Positions 1 to 9,179 of a stretch of DNA of 64,000 bases are shown here, one piece after another. The notes under the pieces are model-generated. The model did no database searches. It saw only the letters and a program-made list of their open reading frames with translations, and was not told the origin of the DNA. This DNA comes from Burkholderia sp. Nafp2/4-1b (GTDB lineage Bacteria; Pseudomonadota; Gammaproteobacteria; Burkholderiales; Burkholderiaceae), in contig NZ_ML058597.1 of NCBI RefSeq assembly GCF_003635165.1, positions 952,054-1,016,053 of the forward strand, read 5' to 3'. A program made the translations under genes and the position numbers. The stretch's first letter is position 1. Each line of letters begins with the position of its first letter.

Positions 1-407
1 CTGCTGCCTCTGCTGCCTCCGCCACCTCCGCCACCTCGGCGCCCGCTGCCACCGCCTCCGCCACCCCGGCCAAGGCCGGCGACACCGCAGCCGATGACAC
101 CGACACCGGACGCGCGCTGTTCTGGCGCGGCGTCGCCACCTCCGGCCTGAACCCGAAGACGCTGCTGTTTTTCCCGTCGTTCTTCCCGCAGTTCATCATC
201 CCGGATGCCAACTGGAGCCTGAATGCGCAATTCCTGCTGCTCGCCGCGACCTTCGCGGTGCTGTTCGCCGGCGGCGTCGCGTCGATGGCGCTGTTCTCGC
301 ATCGGCTGAGCCGTGCGCTGCAGCGGCCGGCGCGGATGCGCGCGATGAACCGCGTGACGGGCGGGCTGCTGGTCGGGATGGGCGCGATCATGGCCGGCTG
401 GAACTGA
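1..407 (+). CDS. LysE/RhtB-family exporter, C-terminal part (5' end outside window)
   Basis: This is the 3' part of a gene whose start lies before the window. Reading from base 3, about 134 residues end in a TGA at 405-407. The first ~36 residues are almost only Ala, Ser, Thr and Pro, followed by an acidic stretch. The sequence then becomes typical of LysE/RhtB amino-acid exporters: an NPKTLLFF-type motif, PSFFPQFI, and two hydrophobic helices ending in GMGAIMAGWN. Family members are inner-membrane permeases that export amino acids or related metabolites. The low-complexity stretch sits where the family has its cytoplasmic loop and is longer than I would expect. The substrate cannot be told. 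Confidence 0.75.
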   Translation, partial: AASAASATSATSAPAATASATPAKAGDTAADDTDTGRALFWRGVATSGLNPKTLLFFPSFFPQFIIPDANWSLNAQFLLLAATFAVLFAGGVASMALFSHRLSRALQRPARMRAMNRVTGGLLVGMGAIMAGWN

Positions 408-436
408 GCGACCGCGCGGCCGCCGCCGGGCGAGGT

Positions 437-458
437 CGCCGGGCGACGTCGCCCGGCG
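437..458. terminator. 22-bp perfect palindrome after LysE-type gene
   Basis: Two 11-base arms, CGCCGGGCGAC and its exact complement, abut with no spacer 30 bp after the LysE-type stop codon. It can form a strong GC hairpin and probably helps end the upstream transcript, but no T-run follows, so an intrinsic terminator is not proven. Confidence 0.35.
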
Positions 459-512
459 CGGCAGCCGCGCGTCGCGCCATGCCGGCCGACATGCAGCCGG
501 TACAATCGCGCG

Positions 513-944
513 ATGTCCGAATTGCTCACTTACGGCGGCCTGTTCGCCGTGTCGATGGTCGCCGCGACCCTGTTCCCGCTCCAGTCCGAAGCCGTGCTGG
601 CCGGCCTGCTGCTCGCCGGCCGCGAGCCCGTGTGGGCGCTGGTGGTGGTCGCGAGCATCGGCAACGTTGCCGGCTCGGCGATCAACTGGGCGCTCGGCCG
701 CGGCATCGAGCACTTCCGCGATCGGCGCTGGTTTCCGGTCAAGCCGGCCGCGCTCGCGCGCGCCGAGGGCTGGTATCGGCGCTACGGCCGCTGGTCGCTG
801 CTGCTGAGCTGGGCACCGGTGATCGGCGATCCGCTGACGATGATCGCCGGCGTGCTGCGCGAGCCGCTCCCGACCTTTCTCGCGATCGTGACGGTCGCGA
901 AGGTCGGCCGGTATCTCGCCGTCGCGTGGCTCGTGACGGCCTGA
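513..944 (+). CDS. yqaA: YqaA-type DedA/SNARE-associated membrane protein
   Basis: A 143-residue integral membrane protein. The N-terminal segment (about residues 5-35) carries [16 protein letters not shown], matching the 'P..SE..L..LL' signature of YqaA proteins. A Gly-rich segment follows with [14 protein letters not shown], and then two more hydrophobic stretches. Length equals that of E. coli YqaA (about 142 residues). DedA-superfamily proteins are linked to lipid flipping and envelope homeostasis; the role of YqaA itself is not settled. The gene stands alone between a LysE-type gene and a chemoreceptor. The ATG at 513 is the first start that gives the family-like N terminus. Confidence 0.85.
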   Translation: MSELLTYGGLFAVSMVAATLFPLQSEAVLAGLLLAGREPVWALVVVASIGNVAGSAINWALGRGIEHFRDRRWFPVKPAALARAEGWYRRYGRWSLLLSWAPVIGDPLTMIAGVLREPLPTFLAIVTVAKVGRYLAVAWLVTA

Positions 945-1000
945 CACGGGTCGTTTGCGTCCGACGTCGCCCCCTCGCGCCACCACAGCCCACTCCCCGC

Positions 1001-1027
1001 TAAAGATTTCGCCGAAGCTGCCGTTTT
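1001..1027 (+). promoter_or_regulatory. Candidate FliA (sigma-28) promoter of chemoreceptor gene
   Basis: TAAAGATT, then 11 bases, then GCCGTTTT. The class-3 flagellar consensus is TAAAGTTT-N11-GCCGATAA, so the -35 part matches 7 of 8 bases, the -10 part 5 of 8, and the spacing is exact. It lies 60 bp upstream of the chemoreceptor ATG at 1087, as expected for motility-coupled expression. Confidence 0.6.
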
Positions 1028-1086
1028 CCTTACGGTATTGCGGTGACGCGTGCGTTCCGCCTCTCTCCCCCACACTCAGGAAGCCT

Positions 1087-3069
1087 ATGAGATTGACCCA
1101 ATTGGGCCGGGCGAGCGTCGGCGCGCGTCTGGCCGCACTCGCGTGTGCACTCGTCGCACTGTTGTTTACCGTGTTCGCGTGGGCGCTCGCCCATTTCGCC
1201 GGCGCGCAGCTCGCCGACGAGGCGCACGCGCGTATCGCCGACAAGGAGCAGTCGATCCGCGCGATGGTCGAGATGTTCGACAAGGCACTGTCGGCCGAAG
1301 CGAGCCGCGCCATGTCGCTGCTCGCCAGTTTCCTGCCGGCCGATTTCTCGCTCGACACGACGCGCACCGTCGACATCGGCGGCGTCGCCGCACCCGTGCT
1401 GTCCGCGGGCGGACAGCCGCTCGATCTCGATTACTCGATTCCCGACCAGTTCCTGAAGAAAAGCGGCGCGATCGCGACGATCTTCGCGCGTGACGGCGAC
1501 GACTTCGTCCGCGTGACGACGTCGCTGAAGAAGCAGGACGGCACGCGCGCGGTCGGCACGCGCCTCGATCGCACGGGCCCCGCCTACGCGCCGCTCGTCG
1601 CCGGACGCACCTATACCGGCCTCGCGAAACTGTTCGGCCGGACGTACATCACGCAATACAAGCCGGTCACCGACGCGACGGGCCGCGTGATCGGCGCGCT
1701 GTTCGTGGGCCTGGACGTCGGTGCCGAGCTGCAAGTGGTCCAGGACGGCATCCGCGCGTTGAAGATCGGCGACAACGGCTACTACTTCGTGCTCGACGCG
1801 TCGCCGGGCGCATCGCGCGGCACCTTCGTCGTCCATCCGGACGCCGCCGGCCAGCACGCCGACGACACGCGCGCGCCCTACACGCAGATGCTCGCGGCCG
1901 GCCAGGGCCGGCTCTCCTACACGTCGACGGACCCGGCCGCGCACGATGCGCAACCCACCGCGAAATTCGTGTCGTTCACGACGGTTCCGCAATGGCAGTG
2001 GCTGGTCGGCGGCATCGCGCTCGACGACGAACTGCTCGCGGGCATGCGCACCATCCGCAACCGTTTCCTGATGATCGCGGCCGTGCTGGTCGCTGCGTTC
2101 GCGGCGCTGTTCGTGGTCGTCGTGCGACGTGTCGTCAGCCGGCCGCTCGATGCGGCCGCTCGTGCATCGGAACGCTATGCGGCCGGCGATCTCAGCATCC
2201 GGATCCGCGATGGCGCGGCCGCCCGCGGCGCGACGGGCAACGACGAGATCGGCCGGCTCGTGCAGGCGGTCGACGGAATCGGCGACGGCCTCGCGCGGAT
2301 CGTCGCGCAGGTGCGCAGCAGTTCGTCCGACATCGCGCGCGGCACCGTCGGGATCGCGGCCGGCAGCGGCGACATCGCCGCGCGGATCGCGACGCAGGCG
2401 AGCAGCGTCGAGCAGACCGCGGCCAGCATGGAGCAGATCACGGCCGCCGTGCAGCAGAACGCGGAGCACGCGGCGCAGGCGAACGCTTTGGTTGCGGACG
2501 CATCGACCGCCGCGACCGACGGCGACGCGGCGGTGCAACGCGTGGTCGCGACGATGGACGACATTGGCCGTGCGACGCGCCGGATCGCCGAAATCACGAG
2601 CACGATCGAAGGCATCGCATTCCAGACCAATATCCTGGCGCTGAACGCGGCGGTCGAAGCGGCACGCGCGGGCGAGCACGGCAAGGGCTTCGCGGTGGTC
2701 GCGGCCGAAGTGCGCGCGCTCGCGCAGCGCAGCGCGGCCGCGGTCAAGGAAATCGACGCGTTGAGCGCCGAATCGTCGACCACCGTCGAACAGGGCTACC
2801 GGATCGCGGACGCCGCGCGCGGCACGATGCGCGACATCGTCCAGCGCGTCGACCAGGTCAGCACGCTGATCGGCGAGATCAGCGCCGCGTCGCGCGAGCA
2901 ATCGACCGGCATCGAGCAGGTGAACCAGGCGATCACGCAGATCGGCGAGGCGACCCAGCAGAACGCGACGCTGATCTCGGATGCCGAACGCGCGGCCGTT
3001 GCGTTGCGCGACCAGGCCGCGCAACTGTCAGAAGCGGTCAGCGTGTTCCGGCTGGAACGGGGCGCGTGA
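1087..3069 (+). CDS. Methyl-accepting chemotaxis protein with Cache sensor domain
   Basis: A 660-residue chemoreceptor. TM1 lies at about residues 14-38. A periplasmic region of ~285 residues follows, with two motifs (YYFVLDA near 235, and [14 protein letters not shown] just before the second helix) typical of sCache_3/Cache_3-Cache_2 ligand-binding modules. TM2 is at about 325-345, followed by HAMP and a cytoplasmic signalling hairpin. The conserved tip, near 520-545, reads [21 protein letters not shown] and would bind CheA/CheW. There is no C-terminal NWETF-type CheR/CheB tether. The ATG at 1087 has a weak GGA ribosome site; an upstream in-frame start would add 44 residues with no membrane-protein character, so I reject it. 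A FliA-like promoter precedes it. Confidence 0.93.
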   Translation: MRLTQLGRASVGARLAALACALVALLFTVFAWALAHFAGAQLADEAHARIADKEQSIRAMVEMFDKALSAEASRAMSLLASFLPADFSLDTTRTVDIGGVAAPVLSAGGQPLDLDYSIPDQFLKKSGAIATIFARDGDDFVRVTTSLKKQDGTRAVGTRLDRTGPAYAPLVAGRTYTGLAKLFGRTYITQYKPVTDATGRVIGALFVGLDVGAELQVVQDGIRALKIGDNGYYFVLDASPGASRGTFVVHPDAAGQHADDTRAPYTQMLAAGQGRLSYTSTDPAAHDAQPTAKFVSFTTVPQWQWLVGGIALDDELLAGMRTIRNRFLMIAAVLVAAFAALFVVVVRRVVSRPLDAAARASERYAAGDLSIRIRDGAAARGATGNDEIGRLVQAVDGIGDGLARIVAQVRSSSSDIARGTVGIAAGSGDIAARIATQASSVEQTAASMEQITAAVQQNAEHAAQANALVADASTAATDGDAAVQRVVATMDDIGRATRRIAEITSTIEGIAFQTNILALNAAVEAARAGEHGKGFAVVAAEVRALAQRSAAAVKEIDALSAESSTTVEQGYRIADAARGTMRDIVQRVDQVSTLIGEISAASREQSTGIEQVNQAITQIGEATQQNATLISDAERAAVALRDQAAQLSEAVSVFRLERGA

Positions 3070-3095
3070 AACGGGACGCATGACACGCGGCGAGC

Positions 3096-3115
3096 GGCCG
3101 GGCCTCTGCCCGGCC
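3096..3115. terminator. Hairpin between convergent chemoreceptor and acyl-CoA synthetase genes
   Basis: GGCCGGGC, a CTCT loop and GCCCGGCC form a perfect 8-bp stem between the two convergent stop codons. There is no clear T-run on either side; it is probably a shared stop for both transcripts. Confidence 0.5.
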
Positions 3116-3125
3116 CGGCTGCTAC

Positions 3126-4781
3126 TTACTTCTTGTCGTCGCCCGCGAGATCGATCGCCTTGTCCGATCCGACCGCATTGCGCAGCTGGAATTTCTGGAT
3201 CTTGCCGGTCGACGTCTTCGGCAGCTCGCCGAACCGCACGGCCTTCGGCACCTTGAACCCCGCGAGCAGCTTCCGGCAGTGCGCGACGATCTCCTCCTCG
3301 GTCGCGCTCGCGCCGTCGCGCAGCTCGACGAACGCGCACGGCACCTCGCCCCACTTCGGGTCCGGCATCGCGACGACCGCCGCGACCGCGACAGCCGGAT
3401 GCCGGTACAGCGCGTCCTCGACCTCGATGCTCGAGATGTTCTCGCCGCCGGAAATGATGATGTCCTTGCGGCGATCCTTGATGCGGATATAGCCATCCGG
3501 CGTCAGCACGCCGAGATCGCCCGTATGGAACCAGCCGCCGTGGAACGCCTCGTCGGTCGCCTTCGGATTCTTCAGGTAGCCCTTCATGCAGATGTTGCCG
3601 CGGAACATGATCTCGCCGAGCGTCTCGCCGTCGGCCGGCACCGGCGCCATCGTGTCCGGGTCGAGCACCGTCGCGCCCGCTTCCAGGTGATAGCGCACGC
3701 CCTGCCGCGCGTTCAGGCGCGCGCGCTCGTCGTCGGGCAGCTCGTCCCAGTGCGCCTGCTTCGCGCATACGGTGGCCGGGCCATAGACCTCGGTCAGCCC
3801 GTACACGTGCAGCAGGTCGAAGCCGATCTCCTTCATCTTCGCGATCACGGCCGGCGCCGGTGCCGCACCGGCGACCATCGCGTGCACCGTGTGATCGATG
3901 CCTTCGCGCAGCTCGGCCGGCGCGTTCGCGATCGCGCTCTGCACGATCGGCGCGCCGCAGTAATGCGTGACGCGTTCACGGCGGATCAGGTCGAACACCG
4001 TCTTCGCATCGAACTTGCGCAGGCACACGTTCACGCCCGCGCGCGCCGCGACGGCCCACGGGAAGCACCAGCCGTTGCAGTGGAACATCGGCAGCGTCCA
4101 CAGATACACCGCGTGCTTCGGCATGTCCCATTCGAGGATGTTGCTGATCGCCGCGAGATGCGCGCCGCGATGGTGATAGACGACGCCCTTCGGGTCGCCG
4201 GTCGTGCCCGACGTGTAGTTCAGCGCGATCGCGTCCCACTCGTCGGCGGGCGGCGTCCACGCGTAGTCGCGGTCGCCGGCGGCAATGAACGCTTCGTAGT
4301 CGGTCGCGCCCGCGAAGCGCGCGGGGTCGGCCGGCATCGCGTCGGCGACGCTGACGATCTTCAGGGCCGGCAGTTCGAGCGCCGCGCGCTGCGCGAGCTC
4401 CGCGTACTCGGTATCGACGATCAGCACCTTCGCTTCGCCGTGACGCAGCATGAACAGCACCGACGAGATGTCGAGCCGCGTGTTGATCGTGTTGAGCACC
4501 GCGCCGGCCATCGGCACGCCGAAGTGCGCCTCGACCATCGCCGGGATGTTCGGCAGCAGCGCCGCGACCGTCTCGCCGCGGGCGACGCCGGCTTGCGCGA
4601 GCGCGCTCGCGAGCTGCTTCGCCCGCGTATAGGTTTCGCCCCACGTGCGCCGCACGTCGCCGTGCACGATCGCGAGGCGCTCGCCGTAGACTTCGGCCGC
4701 GCGGACCAGAAAATCGATCGGCGTGAGCGGCACGTAGTTGGCGTCGCGGCGGCCGAGTCCGGCCTCGAACATCTGCGTCAT
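3126..4781 (-). CDS. AMP-forming acyl-CoA synthetase (medium/long-chain type)
   Basis: A 551-residue member of the ANL adenylating superfamily, which activates a carboxylic acid through acyl-AMP to the CoA thioester. The phosphate-binding loop YTSGTTGDPKG is at about 189-199. The A5/A8 regions show YGLTEVYGP and a GDLG...DRRKDIIISGGENISS block, and the acyl-adenylate lysine is in TSTGKIQK (about Lys527). N and C domains are complete. The N-terminal part resembles AlkK-type medium-chain synthetases, but the chain length used cannot be read from sequence. The ATG at 4781 has GGGAGACAGG just upstream; the longer in-frame extension is a GC-rich shadow. The gene is divergent from a Crp/Fnr regulator gene, with two candidate operators between them. 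Confidence 0.92.
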   Translation of the reverse strand: MTQMFEAGLGRRDANYVPLTPIDFLVRAAEVYGERLAIVHGDVRRTWGETYTRAKQLASALAQAGVARGETVAALLPNIPAMVEAHFGVPMAGAVLNTINTRLDISSVLFMLRHGEAKVLIVDTEYAELAQRAALELPALKIVSVADAMPADPARFAGATDYEAFIAAGDRDYAWTPPADEWDAIALNYTSGTTGDPKGVVYHHRGAHLAAISNILEWDMPKHAVYLWTLPMFHCNGWCFPWAVAARAGVNVCLRKFDAKTVFDLIRRERVTHYCGAPIVQSAIANAPAELREGIDHTVHAMVAGAAPAPAVIAKMKEIGFDLLHVYGLTEVYGPATVCAKQAHWDELPDDERARLNARQGVRYHLEAGATVLDPDTMAPVPADGETLGEIMFRGNICMKGYLKNPKATDEAFHGGWFHTGDLGVLTPDGYIRIKDRRKDIIISGGENISSIEVEDALYRHPAVAVAAVVAMPDPKWGEVPCAFVELRDGASATEEEIVAHCRKLLAGFKVPKAVRFGELPKTSTGKIQKFQLRNAVGSDKAIDLAGDDKK

Positions 4782-4855
4782 GATCCTGTCTCCCGTTTTT
4801 CGTCGACCGGCGCGTGCGTCGATGCCGCGGCGCACGCTTCGATCTCGTATCCAGC

Positions 4856-4873
4856 CGGAGTGCATGCACTCCG
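4856..4873. promoter_or_regulatory. 18-bp perfect palindrome, candidate operator
   Basis: CGGAGTGCATGCACTCCG is perfectly self-complementary. It is centred about 83 bp upstream of the acyl-CoA synthetase ATG and 16 bp from a Fnr-like box. The cognate regulator is unknown. Confidence 0.5.
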
Positions 4874-4880
4874 ATTCGTT

Positions 4881-4894
4881 TTGATGTGGTTCAA
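4881..4894. promoter_or_regulatory. Crp/Fnr-type box in divergent intergenic region
   Basis: TTGATGTGGTTCAA matches the Fnr consensus TTGAT-N4-ATCAA at 9 of 10 fixed positions. It lies between the acyl-CoA synthetase gene and the Crp/Fnr-family gene that starts at 4998, so autoregulation and control of the synthetase are both plausible. Confidence 0.6.
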
Positions 4895-4997
4895 TTGCCG
4901 ACAGCCTAACGGGCGCTATTGTGAGCCGTCTGTCATCGAAACGACAGAGTGCGCCGCGAACGCTGCGCGTTATCCCTATCCTCGCAAACCCGCATCC

Positions 4998-5741
4998 ATG
5001 CACGACCATCTCGTTGCGCCGCCCGACGCGGCCGCCGTCCCTGCCGAACCGGGTCCGTTGCCGGCGCTGTCCGTGCTGTTCGGCCAATGCGCGTGGTTCC
5101 GCGCGCTCGCGCCGGAACATCAGGCGCTCGTGCTCGCGCAGTCGCGGGCGGAACAGCGCGAGGCCGGCGACGTGATCGCGCGGCGGCTCGCGCCGTCCGA
5201 ATACTGGATCGGCGTGCATCGCGGGTTGCTGAAGCTCGCAATCTTCAACGCGTCGGGGCGCGGCTGCACGTTTTCCGGCGTGCCGTCGGGCGGCTGGTTC
5301 GGCGAAGGCAGCGTGATCAAGCGCGAGCTGCGCAAGTACGAAGTGGTCGCGGTCCAGCGCTCGACCGTGCTGTTCGTGCCGGTCGACACGTTCCATGCGC
5401 TGCTCGACACGAGCCTGCCGTTCACGCGCTTCGTGATCCACCAGCTGAACAACCGGATGGGCGAATTCATCGCGTCGATCCAGAACAGCAGGCTGCTCGA
5501 CGTCGATGCGCGCGTCGCGCAAGCGCTCGCGCAGCTGTTCAATCCGGACCTGTACCCGGACACCGGCCCGTCGCTCGCGATTTCGCAGGAGGAACTGGGG
5601 ATGCTCGTCGGCGTGTCGCGGCAGCGGATCAACCAGGCGCTGCAGCAGCTCGAGAAGCTCGGCGTGCTGCGGCTCGCGTACAACCAGATCGAGGTCGTCG
5701 ATCTGGCCGCGCTCGCGCGGGTCGGGATGGAGCAGATCTGA
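4998..5741 (+). CDS. Crp/Fnr-family transcriptional regulator
   Basis: A 247-residue regulator with a cyclic-nucleotide-type beta-roll (about residues 25-150), a dimerisation helix and a C-terminal winged helix. The DNA-binding part is clear at about 195-222: ISQEELGMLVGVSRQRINQA. The N terminus has no cysteine cluster, so this is not an oxygen-sensing [4Fe-4S] Fnr. The effector pocket does not show the full cAMP-contact set, so the ligand is unknown. It is divergent from the acyl-CoA synthetase gene, and a Fnr-like box lies 104 bp before this start. There is no clear ribosome binding site before the ATG, so the start is reasonable but not certain. Confidence 0.88.
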   Translation: MHDHLVAPPDAAAVPAEPGPLPALSVLFGQCAWFRALAPEHQALVLAQSRAEQREAGDVIARRLAPSEYWIGVHRGLLKLAIFNASGRGCTFSGVPSGGWFGEGSVIKRELRKYEVVAVQRSTVLFVPVDTFHALLDTSLPFTRFVIHQLNNRMGEFIASIQNSRLLDVDARVAQALAQLFNPDLYPDTGPSLAISQEELGMLVGVSRQRINQALQQLEKLGVLRLAYNQIEVVDLAALARVGMEQI

Positions 5742-5866
5742 GCGCGGCAAGATGAACGAAATCGTCGTCGCCGCGGCGCGCGGATCCGGTGCGGCAGCCG
5801 TTTCGAGGCCCGTGCACCCGCGCACGTTTGATCCGATGAATCAGCTTGTCGCCGCCGCGCGTCGAC

Positions 5867-5893
5867 CTGACAATTCCGCCAGTTTCGCGTCAG
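5867..5893. promoter_or_regulatory. Inverted repeat upstream of RND operon
   Basis: CTGAC, 17 bases, then GTCAG, about 77 bp before the RND permease ATG. The operon encodes an OmpR-type response regulator, so this is a candidate binding or promoter element, but the arms are short. Confidence 0.25.
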
Positions 5894-5969
5894 TAACCCG
5901 TTACGGCCCGACACCTATCATTCGGGTTCCCTTCACCGACGCCTGACCACCGCCCGTCCCGCCGCCTCC

Positions 5970-8900
5970 ATGTGGATCGTCAACCTCGCCCTCAGGCGCC
6001 CCTACACGTTCATCGTGATGGCCATCATGATCGTGCTGGCCACCCCGCTTGCGCTGATGCGCACGCCGGTCGACGTGCTGCCGGCGGTCAACATTCCCGT
6101 CATCAGCGTGATCTGGAATTACACCGGCTTCTCCGCGCAGGAGATGACCAACCGGATCACGGCCGTCCATGAACGGATCCTGACGACGACCGTCAACAAC
6201 ATCCAGCACATCGAATCGACGTCGCTGCCCGGCATCGCGGTCGTGAAGGTGTTCCTGCAGCCCGGTGCAAACGTGCAGACGGCCATCGCGCAGACGGTCT
6301 CGTCCGCGCAGGCGATCGTGCGGCAGATGCCGCAGGGCGCGACGCCGCCGCTCGTGATCACCTATTCGGCGTCGAGCATCCCGGTGATCCAGCTCGGGCT
6401 GTCGAGCACGACGCTCAGCGAACAGTCGCTCGCCGACATCGCACTCAACTTCCTGCGCCCGCAACTGATCACGATCCCGGGCGCGCAGATCCCGTTCCCG
6501 TACGGCGGCCGCACGCGGGTCGTCGCGATCGATCTCGATCCGCAGGCGTTGCTCGCGAAGGGCCTCACGCCGGCCGACATCGTCAATGCGGTCAACACAC
6601 AGAACCTGGTGCTGCCGACCGGCACCGCGAAGATGGGCCAGAGCGAATTCCGGATCGACACGAATGCGTCGGCCGACACGATCGCCGACATCAACAACCT
6701 GCCGATCCAGACCGTCAACGGCGCGACGACCTACCTGCGCGAAGTCGCGGCAGTGCGCGACGGCTTCGCGCCGCAGACCAACGTCGTGCGCCAGAACGGC
6801 CAGCGCGGCGTGCTGATGTCGATCCTGAAGACCGGCGACGCATCGACGCTGAAGGTCGTGTCGGACCTCAAGACGCTGCTGCCGAAGGTGGTCCCGACGC
6901 TGCCCGAGGGGCTCACGATCACGCCGCTGTTCGACCAGTCGGTGTTCGTCAACGCCGCCGTGCAGGGCGTGATCCATGAGGCGCTGATCGCCGCCGTGCT
7001 GACCGCGATGATGATCCTGCTGTTCCTCGGCAACTGGCGCAGCACGCTGATCATCGCGATCTCGATTCCGCTGTCGATCTTCACGTCGCTGATCGCGTTG
7101 TCGGCGCTCGGCGAGACCATCAACATCATGACGCTCGGCGGGCTCGCGCTCGCGGTCGGCATTCTCGTCGACGATGCGACCGTCACGATCGAGAACATCG
7201 AGCGGCATCTGCATCTCGGTACGGACCTGCACGAAGCGATTCTCGAAGGCGCGGGCGAGATCGCGGTGCCCGCGTTCGTGTCGACGCTGTGCATCTGCAT
7301 CGTGTTCGTGCCGATGTTCTTCCTGACGGGCGTTGCGCGCTTCCTGTTCGTGCCGCTCGCGGAAGCGGTGGTGTTCGCGATGCTCGCGTCGTACGTGCTG
7401 TCGCGCACGCTCGTGCCGACGCTCGCGATGCTGCTGTTCCGCCCGCAGCAGGCGAGCACCGGCCACGACCGGTCGACGTCGCGGTTCGCGCGGCTCCATC
7501 ACGCGTTCAACGGTGCGTTCGAGCGCCTGCGCGCGTGGTACATCGTGCTGCTCAGCATGCTGCTGGTGCGCCGCCGCTTCTACGCGATGTGCTTCCTCGG
7601 CTTCTGCGTGCTGTCGACCGGCCTCGTGTTCGTGCTCGGCCGCGACTTCTTCCCCAACGCCGATTCCGGCAACATCCGGCTGCACGTGCGCGCGCCGACC
7701 GGCTACCGGATCGAGGAAACCGCGCGCCTCGCCGACCAGGTCGAGCGCGTGATCCGTGAAGCGGTGCCGCCCGACGAGCTCGGCGCGATCGTCGACAACC
7801 TCGGGCTGCCGGTGAGCGGCATCAATCTGTCGTACAGCAACGCCGGCACGATCGGCTCGCTCGACGGCGAACTGATGATCGCGCTGAAGCCCGGCCACCG
7901 CGCGACCGAGCACTACGTGCAGACGCTGCGCACGCTGCTGCCGCAGCGCTTCCCGGGCATCGAGTTCTTCTTCCAGCCGTCGGACATCATCACGCAGATC
8001 CTCAACTTCGGTCAGCCGGCCGCGATCGATGTGCAGGTGCTCGGCAACGATCTCGCGAGTAACATGACTATCGCGAGCAGCCTGATGAAGAAGATCAGGC
8101 AAATCCCCGGCGCCGTCGACGTGCACGTGCTGCAGCGCAACGACGAACCGACCCTGGTGGCCGACATGGACCGTACGCGCATGCAGCAGTTGAGCCTTTC
8201 CGCGCAGAACGTCGCGCAGAACATGCTGATCTCGCTGTCCGGTAGTTCCCAGACGACGCCGTCGTTCTGGATCAATCCGCGCACGGGCGTCCAGTACCCG
8301 CTGCAGATCCAGACCCCGCAATACAACATCGCGTCGATCGACGACCTGCTCGGCACGCCGGTTTCCGCGAGCGGCCGCATGGGCATGCCGCTGCAACTGC
8401 TCGGCAACCTCGTGCGGGTTCACCCGGTCGCGAGCCCGGCCGTGATCACGCACTTCAACATCCGGCCGGCGGTCGACCTGTACGTGAGCGTGGAAGGCCG
8501 CGATCTCGGCTCGGTCGCGGGCGAGATCGACCGGATCGTGTCCGACGCGCGCGCGACGCTGCCGCGCGGCACCGACCTGTCGGTGCGCGGCCAGGTCGAG
8601 ACGATGCGCACGTCGTACCTCGGCCTCGGCGCGGGCGTCGCGGTGGCGATCGTGCTCGTCTACCTGCTGATCGTCGTGAATTTCCAGTCGTGGCTCGATC
8701 CGCTGATCATCATCAGCGCGATGCCTGCCGCGCTCGCCGGCATCGCGTGGATGCTGTTCATCACCGGCACGCACCTGAGCGTGCCCGCGCTGACGGGCGC
8801 GATCATGACGGTGGGCGTCGCAACCGCGAACAGCATCCTGGTCGTGTCGTTCGCGCGCCAGCGCCTCGCGGACGGCGCGCCGCCGCTGACGGCCGCGCTC

Positions 8901-9137
8901 GAAGCCGGCGCGACACGGATCCGCCCGGTGCTGATGACGGCGCTCGCGATGATCATCGGGATGGTGCCGATGGCGCTCGGTCTCGGCGAAGGCGCCGAGC
9001 AGAACGCGCCGCTCGGCCGCGCGGTGATCGGCGGCCTGCTGTTCGCCACCGTTTCGACGTTGCTGTTCGTGCCGCTCGTGTTCGGCGGCGTGCACGCGCG
9101 GCTCGCCCGCCGGCGCGCGCGCCAGGCCCGACACTGA
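5970..9137 (+). CDS. RND efflux permease (AcrB/HAE-1 type)
   Basis: A 1055-residue inner-membrane proton-driven pump subunit. The order is TM1 (about 10-30), the first large periplasmic porter domain, a TM2-6 block, TM7 (about 540-560), the second periplasmic domain and TM8-12. The TM4 proton-relay aspartate pair is present in GILVDDATVTIENIERHL (Asp401/Asp402). Length and architecture are normal for drug-exporting RND pumps rather than heavy-metal CusA types, although the linked two-component system is of the CusRS/CopRS type. It is the first gene of a five-gene run: permease, adaptor, outer membrane factor, response regulator, kinase. Permease-first order is less common than adaptor-first. 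Substrates cannot be predicted from sequence. Confidence 0.95.
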   Translation: MWIVNLALRRPYTFIVMAIMIVLATPLALMRTPVDVLPAVNIPVISVIWNYTGFSAQEMTNRITAVHERILTTTVNNIQHIESTSLPGIAVVKVFLQPGANVQTAIAQTVSSAQAIVRQMPQGATPPLVITYSASSIPVIQLGLSSTTLSEQSLADIALNFLRPQLITIPGAQIPFPYGGRTRVVAIDLDPQALLAKGLTPADIVNAVNTQNLVLPTGTAKMGQSEFRIDTNASADTIADINNLPIQTVNGATTYLREVAAVRDGFAPQTNVVRQNGQRGVLMSILKTGDASTLKVVSDLKTLLPKVVPTLPEGLTITPLFDQSVFVNAAVQGVIHEALIAAVLTAMMILLFLGNWRSTLIIAISIPLSIFTSLIALSALGETINIMTLGGLALAVGILVDDATVTIENIERHLHLGTDLHEAILEGAGEIAVPAFVSTLCICIVFVPMFFLTGVARFLFVPLAEAVVFAMLASYVLSRTLVPTLAMLLFRPQQASTGHDRSTSRFARLHHAFNGAFERLRAWYIVLLSMLLVRRRFYAMCFLGFCVLSTGLVFVLGRDFFPNADSGNIRLHVRAPTGYRIEETARLADQVERVIREAVPPDELGAIVDNLGLPVSGINLSYSNAGTIGSLDGELMIALKPGHRATEHYVQTLRTLLPQRFPGIEFFFQPSDIITQILNFGQPAAIDVQVLGNDLASNMTIASSLMKKIRQIPGAVDVHVLQRNDEPTLVADMDRTRMQQLSLSAQNVAQNMLISLSGSSQTTPSFWINPRTGVQYPLQIQTPQYNIASIDDLLGTPVSASGRMGMPLQLLGNLVRVHPVASPAVITHFNIRPAVDLYVSVEGRDLGSVAGEIDRIVSDARATLPRGTDLSVRGQVETMRTSYLGLGAGVAVAIVLVYLLIVVNFQSWLDPLIIISAMPAALAGIAWMLFITGTHLSVPALTGAIMTVGVATANSILVVSFARQRLADGAPPLTAALEAGATRIRPVLMTALAMIIGMVPMALGLGEGAEQNAPLGRAVIGGLLFATVSTLLFVPLVFGGVHARLARRRARQARH

Positions 9138-9179
9138 TTTTCGCCCCTCGCCTACCCAGCCAACAGACCCGGTCAATTC

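Noticed and set aside
3279..4990. Long plus-strand extension ahead of the Crp/Fnr gene
   Set aside because: It overlaps the acyl-CoA synthetase gene on the other strand and has shadow-like composition; the regulator domain starts only after 4998.
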